Positions 1 to 5,272 of a stretch of 7,119 bases of DNA are shown here, one piece after another (the stretch's first letter is position 1; every line of letters begins with the position of its first letter). The notes under the pieces are model-generated. The model made no database searches. It had not been told where the DNA came from and was given only the letters and a program-made list of their open reading frames with translations. The DNA is taken from contig JAOPZD010000332.1 of assembly GCA_025964295.1 (NCBI GenBank), positions 1 through 7,119 on the forward strand, given 5' to 3'. Origin of the DNA: Conexibacter sp. GTDB lineage: Bacteria; Actinomycetota; Thermoleophilia; Solirubrobacterales; Solirubrobacteraceae. The translations under genes were made by a program, and so were the position numbers.

Positions 1-1238
1 CGCGCAGCGCCGCAGACGTCCCCGCCCTCGTGCGCTTCTCCCGCGAGCACGGCGTCCGCGTCGCCCCGCAGCGCACGGGCCACAACGCCAACGCCCGCAG
101 CGGCGCCGACGAGTCGATCCTGCTCAACACCCGCCTCATGCGGGGCGTCGAGATCGACTTCGAGAACCGCTCCGCCCGCGTCGAGGCCGGCGCGCTGTGC
201 GCCGACCTCACGGGCCCGGCCTCCGAGCTCGGCCTGGCCGCGCTGGCCGGCTCGTCGCCCGACGTCGGCCTCGTCGGCTACACGCTCGGCGGCGGCATCG
301 GCTGGCTGGCCCGCGCCTTCGGCATGTGCTGCAACTCGGTCCTGTCCTTCGACGTCGTCACCGGCGAGGGCGAGCAGCTGCACGTCGACGCCGAGAACCA
401 CCCGGAGCTGTTCTGGGCGCTGCGCGGCGGCACCGGCAGCCCGGCCGTCATCACCGCGATGGAGCTGCGGCTGATCGCGACGCCGGATCTCTACGCCGGC
501 GCGATGCTGTGGCCGTGGGAGCGTGCCTCCGAGGTGCTGCACGCCTGGCGCGAGTGGACGCTCGACGCGCCCGAGTCGGTCACGACGTCGGCCCGCATCC
601 TGCAGGTCCCGCCGTTCCCGGACATCCCGGAGCCGGTCCGCGGCCGCAAGTTCGTCTGCATCGACGGCGCGGTCCTCGGCTCCGACGCCTACGCGGCGGA
701 GGTCCTCGGCGCGCTGCGCGCCCTGGAGCCCGAGATCGACATGTTCGCCGCGGCGCCGCCCGTCGCGCTGAGCCACCTGCACATGGATCCGGAGAGCCCG
801 GTGCCCGGCATGGGCGACCACGCGATGCTCGAGGAGCTGCCGGCCGAGGCGATCGACCGCCTCGTCGAGGTCGCCGGCCACGAGTCGGGCTCGCCGCTGC
901 TGGCGGTCGAGCTGCGCCACCTCGGCGGCGCGCTGGCGCGCACGGTCGAGGGCGCGGGCGCCCGCTCGCGGCTGGAGGCGGCCTACATCCTGTTCGCCGT
1001 CGGCGTGCCGATGACGCCGGAGTTGGGCGCCGCGATCCCGCCGCGCCTGGCGCAGGTCAAGGTGGCGCTGGCCCCGTGGCACGCCGAGCGCGTGTACCTC
1101 AACTTCGCCGAGAGCCCCACGGACGTCAGCACGGCGTTCGACGGCGAGGCGTTCGCCGCGCTGCAGGCCGTCAAGGCGACCTACGACCCGCGCGACACGA
1201 TCCACGCCAACCACGCGATCGCGCCGGCCTCGCGGTAG
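1..1238 (+). CDS. FAD-binding (BBE/PCMH-type) oxidoreductase, 5'-truncated by window edge
   Basis: Flavin-dependent oxidoreductase of the berberine-bridge/6-hydroxynicotine-oxidase type; the substrate cannot be told. The reading frame is open from base 3 to the TAG at 1236-1238, and the codons before the first GTG (base 30) already match the family (SAADVPALVRFSREHG), so the true start lies outside the window. Seen: the RTGHN motif with the histidine at bases 81-83 that in this family carries 8-alpha-linked FAD; the PDVGxxGYTLGGGxGWLAR flavin-binding stretch (about 258-320); a C-terminal BBE segment with YLNF (about 1096-1107) and YDPRDTIHANH (about 1182-1214). The cysteine of bicovalent members (CxxV) is replaced by serine at 255-257, so a single histidyl FAD link is expected. 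It converges on the next gene with 14 bp between stop codons. Family assignment is firm; substrate and cellular role are unknown. Confidence 0.9.
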   Translation, partial: RSAADVPALVRFSREHGVRVAPQRTGHNANARSGADESILLNTRLMRGVEIDFENRSARVEAGALCADLTGPASELGLAALAGSSPDVGLVGYTLGGGIGWLARAFGMCCNSVLSFDVVTGEGEQLHVDAENHPELFWALRGGTGSPAVITAMELRLIATPDLYAGAMLWPWERASEVLHAWREWTLDAPESVTTSARILQVPPFPDIPEPVRGRKFVCIDGAVLGSDAYAAEVLGALRALEPEIDMFAAAPPVALSHLHMDPESPVPGMGDHAMLEELPAEAIDRLVEVAGHESGSPLLAVELRHLGGALARTVEGAGARSRLEAAYILFAVGVPMTPELGAAIPPRLAQVKVALAPWHAERVYLNFAESPTDVSTAFDGEAFAALQAVKATYDPRDTIHANHAIAPASR

Positions 1239-1252
1239 ACGGGCGGCGCGGG

Positions 1253-1846
1253 CTACTCGTGCAGCTTGCGGCCCTCGCGGCACATCGCCACGAACGTGGC
1301 GATGCGCCGCGCCCGCGTCTCGGGCTTCTTGGCCTGGCCGACGCGGAAGAGGATCGCGTAGCGGTTGTGGCTGTCGAGCGCGTCGAAGAAGGCGCGCGTG
1401 GCGGCCGGCTCGGCGTCCAGCGCCCGCTGCAGGTCCTCGGGGACCGTGGCGGTGCGCTGGCCGTCGTAGGCCACGTCCCAGCGGCCGTCGGCCTTGGCCC
1501 GCTCGATCTCGGCGTGCCCGGCCGGCCGCATCCGGCCCTGCTCGATCAACGCCTCCACCTTGGTGCAGTTGATCTTCGACCACGTGCTCCGCGGCCGCCG
1601 CGGGACGAAGCGCTGCAGGAAGCGCTCGTCGTCCAGCGCCCGCCGCTGGCCGTCGATCCAGCCGAAGCAGAGCGCCAGGTCCAGCGCCTCCTGATGGGTG
1701 ACCGTCGGGATCTTGGTGGCCTTCTTGGCGATCGCGATCCACACGCCCGGCCCGTCGGCGTTGCCGTCCTCGAGCCACGCCTCGAACGCGGCGGCGTCGG
1801 CGAAGGTCAGGACCGGGAGGTCGTCGGGGGAGGGGATCGCGGGCAT
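1253..1846 (-). CDS. YdeI/OmpD-associated (OmdA) family protein
   Basis: A 197-residue cytosolic protein of the YdeI/OmpD-associated family, linked in enterobacteria to bacteriocin or stress protection but of unknown biochemical activity in actinobacteria. Recognised from the N-terminal LPVLTFADAAAFEAWL (residues 10-25), the family signature LCFGWIDGQ (59-67) followed by RRPRSTWSKIN (83-93), DGRW (120-123), and a C-terminal OmdA-type helical region around PEDLQRAL and NRYAILFRVGQAKKPETR (136-179). Length is normal for the family. The ATG at 1846 is chosen because the N-terminus then matches relatives; no clear Shine-Dalgarno precedes it. It is divergent from the ion-channel gene and convergent with the flavin oxidoreductase. 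Family is confident, function is not. Confidence 0.88.
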   Translation of the reverse strand: MPAIPSPDDLPVLTFADAAAFEAWLEDGNADGPGVWIAIAKKATKIPTVTHQEALDLALCFGWIDGQRRALDDERFLQRFVPRRPRSTWSKINCTKVEALIEQGRMRPAGHAEIERAKADGRWDVAYDGQRTATVPEDLQRALDAEPAATRAFFDALDSHNRYAILFRVGQAKKPETRARRIATFVAMCREGRKLHE

Positions 1847-1904
1847 CGCGGGCAGTCAAGCACGCGCAGGAGGCGGAAGGGGTCCGTCGAACGCCGGTGG
1901 CACG
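1847..1904. other. Short divergent intergenic region
   Basis: This 58-bp gap must hold the promoters of both the YdeI-family gene and the ion-channel gene unless these start inside neighbouring genes. It contains AGGAGG (1868-1873) with no start codon at a usable distance on the plus strand. TTGACT on the minus strand lies close to the YdeI start, too near to serve as its -35. No confident promoter is seen. Confidence 0.4.
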
Positions 1905-2570
1905 ATGGCCTTCGGGAGGCAGACCGGCGGCGCGACGCACCGCTACGGGCGGGTGCTGCTGGCGACCGTCGTGACGGTGATCGCGACCATCGCGCTGCCC
2001 GACGACGACCTCGGCCACGGGATCGGGCTCGTGGTCCAGGCGCTGCTGCTGACGATGGTCACGATCGCGGCGCGCGATGCGCGCACGCGGGCGCTGACGG
2101 CGGTCGGCCTGGCCGCCGCGGTCCTCGGCCTCGTGTCGGCCCTCGGCGCGACGCTGCCGTCCTGGATCGTGCTCGGGCTCAGCGGCGCGCTGGCCGGGGC
2201 CATGGTCGCGACGATGGTGGCCGGCCTCGTCGCCCACGTCCGCGGCGCCGGCGTCACCCTCCAGGCCGTCGCCGGCGGCCTGGCGATGTACCTTCTGGTC
2301 GGCCTGCTCTTCGCCGACGTCGTCGGCGCCATCGCCGACGTCTCCGACGGCGCCTACTTCGCCCAGGGCACCGACGGCACCTCCGGCGAGCGCATCTACT
2401 ACTCCTTCATGTCGCTGACGACCACCGGCTTCGGCGACCTCACGCCGCGCCTCGAGGTCGGCCGCGCCCTCGCCGTCCTCGAAGTCCTCGTCGGCCAGAT
2501 CTACCTGGTCGTCGTCGTCGCGCTGCTGGTCGGCAACCTCAGGCCACGCACGCCGACCTCCGCCGGCTAG
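1905..2570 (+). CDS. Potassium-channel-type ion channel, six hydrophobic segments
   Basis: Integral membrane cation channel of the Ion_trans_2 (two-helix pore) family, 221 residues. Hydrophobic segments lie at about 15-33, 37-55, 62-82, 86-112 and 118-142. A pore helix YYSFMSLTTTGFGDLTP follows (165-181), containing the TxGFGD selectivity-filter signature, then the inner helix at about 186-211. No S4-like arginine ladder is seen, so voltage sensing is not indicated, and there is no RCK/TrkA-N regulatory domain after the pore. The frame is open upstream to 1698, but that part is antisense to the preceding gene and not membrane-like; the ATG at 1905 puts TM1 near the N-terminus. A GGTGG ends 4 bases before it, while a perfect AGGAGG at 1868-1873 is too far upstream to serve it. 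It ends 8 bp from the convergent antitoxin gene. K+ selectivity is inferred from GFG. Confidence 0.87.
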   Translation: MAFGRQTGGATHRYGRVLLATVVTVIATIALPDDDLGHGIGLVVQALLLTMVTIAARDARTRALTAVGLAAAVLGLVSALGATLPSWIVLGLSGALAGAMVATMVAGLVAHVRGAGVTLQAVAGGLAMYLLVGLLFADVVGAIADVSDGAYFAQGTDGTSGERIYYSFMSLTTTGFGDLTPRLEVGRALAVLEVLVGQIYLVVVVALLVGNLRPRTPTSAG

Positions 2571-2573
2571 CCG
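2564..2573. repeat. 10-bp perfect palindrome CGGCTAGCCG over the channel stop codon
   Basis: CGGCTAGCCG is fully self-complementary and contains the TAG stop of the channel gene. The CTA on the other strand (2567-2569) is also in frame with the convergent antitoxin, downstream of its own stop, so it would act as a backup stop. Without a loop it is too short to be a convincing hairpin. It may be incidental to closely packed convergent genes. Confidence 0.4.
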
Positions 2574-2578
2574 ACGAG

Positions 2579-2785
2579 CTACTTCGCAAGCCGCTCGAGA
2601 GCGGCCTTGTTCTCCTCCAGCGCCTTGCGGCGCCGTGCCTGGAACCCCTTGTCGGCGCGCCGCGCCTCGATGCGATCCTCGATGGCCGATCGAACCTGAT
2701 CGGCGACGGTGGTCCCGTCGACGCGCGCGACGGCGTCGAGCGCGGCGGCGGTGTCGTCGTCGAGGCGCAGGGTCATGGACTTCAT
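2579..2785 (-). CDS. Ribbon-helix-helix antitoxin, putative partner of Doc
   Basis: A 68-residue protein with a ribbon-helix-helix (MetJ/Arc/CopG-type) DNA-binding fold. The N-terminal MKSMTLRLDDDTAAALDAVA gives the beta-strand (about 3-8) and first helix, and TTVADQVRSAIEDRIEARR (25-43) the second. The highly charged C-terminal tail (44-68, rich in Arg, Lys and Glu) is what one expects of an antitoxin segment that folds on its toxin. The ATG at 2785 is chosen over an upstream in-frame ATG because GAGAGGG (2800 to 2794) lies 8 bases before it and the RHH strand begins at once. It is transcribed away from doc, with both starts facing a shared 93-bp repeat-rich gap, so it probably represses both promoters. 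Pairing with doc is inferred from position and from known RHH-Doc combinations. RHH fold is confident, antitoxin role likely. Confidence 0.82.
   Translation of the reverse strand: MKSMTLRLDDDTAAALDAVARVDGTTVADQVRSAIEDRIEARRADKGFQARRRKALEENKAALERLAK
2590..2605. terminator. Possible hairpin downstream of the channel gene
   Basis: GCCGCT (2590-2595) and AGCGGC (2600-2605) form a perfect 6-bp stem with a CGAG loop, about 20 bp past the channel stop, followed on the plus strand by the mildly T-rich CTTGTTCT. It could end transcription from the channel gene before it runs through the antitoxin. It also lies inside the antitoxin reading frame, and such stems arise easily in this base composition, so support is weak. 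Confidence 0.25.
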
Positions 2786-2793
2786 GATTGGAA

Positions 2794-2800
2794 CCCTCTC
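2794..2800 (-). promoter_or_regulatory. Ribosome binding site of the antitoxin gene
   Basis: GAGAGGG on the minus strand lies 8 bases upstream of the ATG at 2785. It fixes that start codon and contrasts with the divergent doc gene, which has no such site. Confidence 0.6.
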
Positions 2801-2819
2801 GTCCGGTATTGGCCGTGGC

Positions 2820-2825
2820 ATGCTA
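2820..2825 (-). promoter_or_regulatory. Possible -10 element of the antitoxin promoter
   Basis: TAGCAT on the minus strand fits the actinobacterial TANNNT -10 pattern. A transcript starting about 7 bases downstream would have a leader near 28 nt that includes the GAGAGGG site. The repeat array at 2842-2872 would then lie over the -35 region, suiting autorepression. No good -35 hexamer is visible, so this is tentative. Confidence 0.3.
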
Positions 2826-2841
2826 GATAGCGAGGTAGCGC

Positions 2842-2872
2842 ATACCACGGTATCACGGTATCTTGATACCGT
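2842..2872. promoter_or_regulatory. Candidate operator: direct and inverted ACGGTATC repeats
   Basis: The octamer ACGGTATC occurs twice in perfect tandem (2847-2854, 2855-2862) and once inverted as GATACCGT (2865-2872), so 2855-2872 is a perfect 8-bp inverted repeat around TT. The left end adds ATACC (2842-2846), which pairs with GGTAT (2849-2853) around AC. There are thus four half-sites in alternating orientation within 31 bp, their centres 7 to 9 bp apart. An isolated CGGTAT at 2804-2809 may be a fifth. The array sits between the divergent antitoxin and toxin starts, in the most AT-rich part of the window. RHH proteins bind short tandem or inverted sites cooperatively, so the antitoxin is the likely ligand. 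Confidence 0.65.
2867..2872 (+). promoter_or_regulatory. Possible -10 element for a leaderless doc transcript
   Basis: TACCGT fits the TANNNT -10 pattern and ends 6 bases before the GTG at 2879, the spacing expected if transcription starts on the start codon itself. It is embedded in the right arm of the operator palindrome, so a bound repressor would block it directly. No Shine-Dalgarno precedes the GTG. This is inference from spacing and pattern only. Confidence 0.35.
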
Positions 2873-2878
2873 AAATGG

Positions 2879-3271
2879 GTGCAGCGCCTCGACATCGCCG
2901 ACCTCCTGCTCATCGCCGAGGATCTCCTTGGGGAGCCAGCCGAGCAGCTCGTCCGGACGATCGACCTCGGCCTCGCCGAGTCCGCGCTGGCGGCGCCGTT
3001 CGCCACCTTCGAAGACCACGACTTCTACGAGGGCTACGCCCTGCGGGCGGCGATCCTCGCGTCGCGCATCGTCCGCAACCATCCGCTGATCGACGGCAAC
3101 AAGCGTCTGGCGCTCCTGGCGATGATCGAGTTCCTGTGGCGCAACGACCGGCCGTGGCCGTCGGACCTCGATCAGGACGAGGTCGCCGAGACGTTCGAGC
3201 GGCTGGCTGCCAGGGATCTCGCCGAGCCCGACTTCGCCGCCTGGGTCGCGGCAAAGCTGCGACAGAGCTAG
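2879..3271 (+). CDS. doc: Fic/Doc-family toxin (death-on-curing)
   Basis: A 130-residue Fic-fold toxin of the Doc type. Phage P1 Doc phosphorylates elongation factor EF-Tu and stops translation; the same target is a family-based expectation here. Seen: an N-terminal RLDIADLLLIAEDLLG helix (3-18), FYEGYALRAAILASRIVRN (49-67), and the Fic loop HPLIDGNKR (68-76) with catalytic His68, Asp72, Asn74 and the Doc-type Lys75-Arg76, a form nearer Doc than the GNGR of AMPylating Fic proteins. There is no internal inhibitory (S/T)xxxE(G/N) helix, as expected when a separate antitoxin does this job. The start is GTG at 2879: the frame has a stop at 2864-2866 and no other start between, and no Shine-Dalgarno is present. 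The putative RHH antitoxin is divergent, not upstream in the same operon. Its stop overlaps that of the convergent DUF3037 gene. Confidence 0.88.
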   Translation: MQRLDIADLLLIAEDLLGEPAEQLVRTIDLGLAESALAAPFATFEDHDFYEGYALRAAILASRIVRNHPLIDGNKRLALLAMIEFLWRNDRPWPSDLDQDEVAETFERLAARDLAEPDFAAWVAAKLRQS

Positions 3272-3657
3272 GCCACGAGCCGGGTGAAGAGGCGGTCCAG
3301 GACCGCTTCTGGGTCGTCGCAGATGCCGGTGTGGATCGGCGAGGGTTGGACGATCGTCGAGGAGGTGGCGGTCAGCCAGCCGAAGCGCTCGGACTGGTCG
3401 AGGTGGGCCACGGCGCCGCCCGCGGGGTCGCCGGCGGCGACGCGGACCATGCCGTCGAGGTGGCGGCGCAGGGCGTCGAGGTCGAGGTCGGGCGACAGCG
3501 CGCGCAGGCGCGGCTCGTCGAGGGTGGTCCGGGCGGCCAGGAACCGGCGGCGGCGGCAGAAGACGACGACGCCGACGTTGACCGCCTCGCCGCGCTCGAC
3601 GCTGGGCACGACGCGCCACATCGCGTACTGGAAGGCGTCGTCCTCACGCGATGGCAC
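3268..3657 (-). CDS. DUF3037 family protein
   Basis: A 129-residue protein of the DUF3037 family, function unknown. The family hallmark is seen in YAMWRVVPSVERGEAVNVGVVVF (residues 11-33), followed by an Arg-rich stretch, LDLDALRRHLDGMV (58-71) and a C-terminal segment ending DRLFTRLVA. The start is GTG at 3657, strongly supported by a GAGGAGG 6 bases upstream (3670 to 3664) inside the end of the HipA-like gene. The two genes overlap by 14 bp and are very likely translated from one message. DUF3037 genes are, to my knowledge, commonly found next to HipA-like kinases, so a shared role such as partner, substrate or antidote is plausible but unproven. Its TAG shares the tetranucleotide CTAG with the stop of doc on the other strand. 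Confidence 0.85.
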   Translation of the reverse strand: MPSREDDAFQYAMWRVVPSVERGEAVNVGVVVFCRRRRFLAARTTLDEPRLRALSPDLDLDALRRHLDGMVRVAAGDPAGGAVAHLDQSERFGWLTATSSTIVQPSPIHTGICDDPEAVLDRLFTRLVA

Positions 3658-4438
3658 GGCGCGCCTCCTCGGCCTCGGTGGCGAACGCGCGCGGCGCCGC
3701 GAGCCGCTGGGTGAAGTAGGCGACGTAGATCTCGCGCGCCAGGGGCGCCTCGCCGGGGCCGCCGAGCCAGTCGTCGGGCACCGCGCCGGCGATGCGCGCC
3801 AGCGTCGCGCGGTCCAACCTCGACGCGAGACGCGCGTCGGCCTCGGCGAGCGAGCCGGCGAAGGGCAGCAGGACGTGGTCGCCGATCAGCCCGAACCGCG
3901 CCTCCGCGGCGCCCTCGGGCCACGCCGGCGCGTGGTGGCGGTACAGCGCGGCGCCGTGGTCGATGAGCCACAGGTCGCGGTGCCAGAGCAACATGTTGGG
4001 GTTGCGGGGCGTGCGGTCGACGTTGGCGCACAGCGCGTCGAGCCAGACGACGTCGGCGGCCAGCTCCGGCGTCACGCCGACCGGCGCGGCGGGCGAGAAC
4101 GGCAGCGCGCCGGGCAGGAAGTCCAGCGCCGCGTTGGTCCCGCCACTGGCCGCGACGAGCTCCTGGATCTCGGGGTCGGGCTCGGCGGCCGCGAGCAGCG
4201 GGTCGACGTCGACGAGCACGATCTCGGGGACCCGCAGGCCCAGCGCGCGGGCGACCTCGCCCACGACGACCTCGGCGATCAGCGCCTTCAGCCCCTGGCC
4301 CGCGCCGCGGAACTTCACGACGAAGAGGACGTCGTCGTCGGCCTCGACCAGGCCCGGCATCGAGCCGCCCTCGCGCAGGGGCGTCACGTAGCGCGTGGCG
4401 CGCACGGTGCGCAGGGAAGCGGTCGTCGGCTCGGCCAT
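3644..4438 (-). CDS. HipA-like kinase domain protein
   Basis: A 264-residue protein resembling the stand-alone HipA-like kinase family (shorter than E. coli HipA, about 440 residues, and lacking the HipA N-terminal domain). Kinase signatures: VLFVVKF with the probable ATP-binding Lys42; AEVVVGEVARALGLRVPE with a helix-C type Glu56; the catalytic loop NVDRTPRNPNML with Asp141 and Asn148; and WLIDHGAAL with metal-binding Asp160. HipA itself phosphorylates glutamyl-tRNA synthetase; the substrate here is unknown. No HipB-type HTH gene is adjacent; instead it is followed, with a 14-bp overlap, by the DUF3037 gene. The ATG at 4438 gives a natural N-terminus (MAEPTTASLRTVRATRYVTP). Shine-Dalgarno is weak; TACCTT (4454 to 4449, minus strand) could be a -10 element giving a very short leader. 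Kinase fold likely, toxin role not established. Confidence 0.83.
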   Translation of the reverse strand: MAEPTTASLRTVRATRYVTPLREGGSMPGLVEADDDVLFVVKFRGAGQGLKALIAEVVVGEVARALGLRVPEIVLVDVDPLLAAAEPDPEIQELVAASGGTNAALDFLPGALPFSPAAPVGVTPELAADVVWLDALCANVDRTPRNPNMLLWHRDLWLIDHGAALYRHHAPAWPEGAAEARFGLIGDHVLLPFAGSLAEADARLASRLDRATLARIAGAVPDDWLGGPGEAPLAREIYVAYFTQRLAAPRAFATEAEEARRAIA

Positions 4439-4483
4439 CGCTGCGGGGAAGGTAACGGTCGGCGCTACGGTCCTGCGGACCCG
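4439..4483. other. Short divergent promoter region between the HipA-like and membrane protein genes
   Basis: Only 45 bp separate these divergent starts. Two TANNNT-type hexamers are visible, TACGGT (4466-4471, plus) and TACCTT (4454 to 4449, minus), each placed so that its transcript would have a very short leader. No repeats like those of the Doc operator are present, so the two regions are probably regulated separately. Tentative. Confidence 0.3.
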
Positions 4484-5272
4484 ATGTGGTTCGAGGCCGA
4501 CAACATGGTCCTGACCGCCGCGCAGGCCGCCTGCGTGGCGCTCCCGGCCGCGGGCGTCCCGCGCGCGCTGCAGCGCTTCCGCGGCGGCGCGTGGGCCCTG
4601 GTCCTGCCGCTGTGCATCGTCGTGGTGATCGTCGCGATCAACGAGGTGCCCCAGAGCGCCGACGTCCTGACGTGGGTGGCGCTGCTGCTGGTCCCGCCCG
4701 GCTGCGCGCTCGCGCTCGGCTGGGCGATGCGCGGGGCGCGCTGGTGGCTGGCGCCGGTGGCGATCCCGCTGCTCGCGCTCGCCTGGGCCGACCAGGAGAC
4801 GCGGATCGGCCAGATCGCGACGATCCTGCTGATCGTCGGCTCGTGCGTGACGCTCGGCCGCCTGCTCGCCGGGGCCGCGCCGCTGCTGCTGCTCAAGCTC
4901 GGTCTGCTGGCGATGGCCATCTCCGACGCGATCCTCGTCTTCGGCAACACGCTGCAGGCGCCCAACGCGGTGCTCGTCGCCGCCCAGCCGGGCGCCGGCC
5001 TGCCGCAGCTGCAGTCGGCGACCTTCCACTTCGCCTCGCTGGGCTACGGCGACTTCTTCGCCGCCGCGGTGCTCGGCGGGATCCTGGCCGCGGAGCGCCG
5101 CCCGCAACTCGTGCCGGCGCTCGCGGTGCTCGTCGTCTCGCTCGCGTGGGACCAGCTCTTCCTCGTCGTCGACACGATCCCGGCGACCGTGCCGCCGGCG
5201 ATCGTGCTCATCGGCGTGGAGGTCTGGGCGCAAGTTCGGGCGCGCGGGCGCGTTGGCGCTCTCGATGCCTGA
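4484..5272 (+). CDS. Nine-segment membrane protein, candidate presenilin-like GxGD aspartyl protease
   Basis: A 262-residue polytopic membrane protein I could not assign by simple recognition. Hydrophobic segments lie at about 4-24 (weak), 36-54, 61-82, 87-102, 107-129, 131-157, 178-202, 209-230 and 234-250, nine in all. Segment 6 holds SDAILVFGN with Asp148, resembling the YDxFWVFGT of signal-peptide peptidases. Segment 7 holds SLGYGDFF with Asp190, resembling the (L)GxGD motif. Segment 9 holds TVPPAIVL (235-242) where these enzymes carry PAL. Order and roughly 42-residue Asp spacing fit the presenilin/SPP family, which cleaves transmembrane helices of substrates. Deviations: Ser for Tyr before Asp148, PPAI for PAL. 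A K+ channel reading of GYGD is less good (no TT before it). Start is ATG 4484; ATG 4505 has a better Shine-Dalgarno (GAGG, 8 bases away). Overlaps the amine oxidase by 8 bp. Confidence 0.55.
   Translation: MWFEADNMVLTAAQAACVALPAAGVPRALQRFRGGAWALVLPLCIVVVIVAINEVPQSADVLTWVALLLVPPGCALALGWAMRGARWWLAPVAIPLLALAWADQETRIGQIATILLIVGSCVTLGRLLAGAAPLLLLKLGLLAMAISDAILVFGNTLQAPNAVLVAAQPGAGLPQLQSATFHFASLGYGDFFAAAVLGGILAAERRPQLVPALAVLVVSLAWDQLFLVVDTIPATVPPAIVLIGVEVWAQVRARGRVGALDA

Noticed and set aside
1235..1255. GTAG...CTAC inverted repeat between the first two convergent genes as a terminator
   Set aside because: Only 4 bp pair before mismatches, and they mainly reflect the two facing TAG stops.
2786..2824. 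Longer antitoxin starting at an upstream in-frame ATG (about 2822)
   Set aside because: The added residues (MPRPIPDERVPI) are not RHH-like, and a good ribosome site supports the start at 2785.
197..2830. A very long plus-strand open frame of about 877 residues
   Set aside because: The translation is Arg/Ala/Pro/Gly-rich low-complexity protein typical of the wrong frame in high-GC DNA, and it crosses five recognisable genes on both strands.
2842..2872. Repeat array as the start of a CRISPR
   Set aside because: Units are 8 bp, adjacent or inverted, with no spacers and no cas genes. They fit an operator.
3644..4438. Classical hipBA toxin-antitoxin operon
   Set aside because: There is no HTH HipB gene on either side and the kinase lacks the HipA N-terminal domain, so it is described only as HipA-like.
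3284..4483. Plus-strand extension upstream of the membrane protein gene
   Set aside because: The extension is antisense to the DUF3037 and HipA-like genes and gives Arg-rich noise; the membrane protein clearly begins at 4484 or 4505.
5035..5070. GYGD in the nine-segment membrane protein read as a K+ channel selectivity filter
   Set aside because: The preceding residues are FHFASL rather than a pore helix ending in TT, the motif is followed directly by a hydrophobic helix, and there are acidic and proline motifs in segments 6 and 9 that channels do not need. It is kept as an alternative, not the main call.
5035..5070. The same GxGD read as a type IV prepilin peptidase
   Set aside because: Prepilin peptidases carry GxGDxK(L/F) and a first Asp in a soluble-side motif, often with an N-terminal Cys-rich domain. 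None of these is present here.
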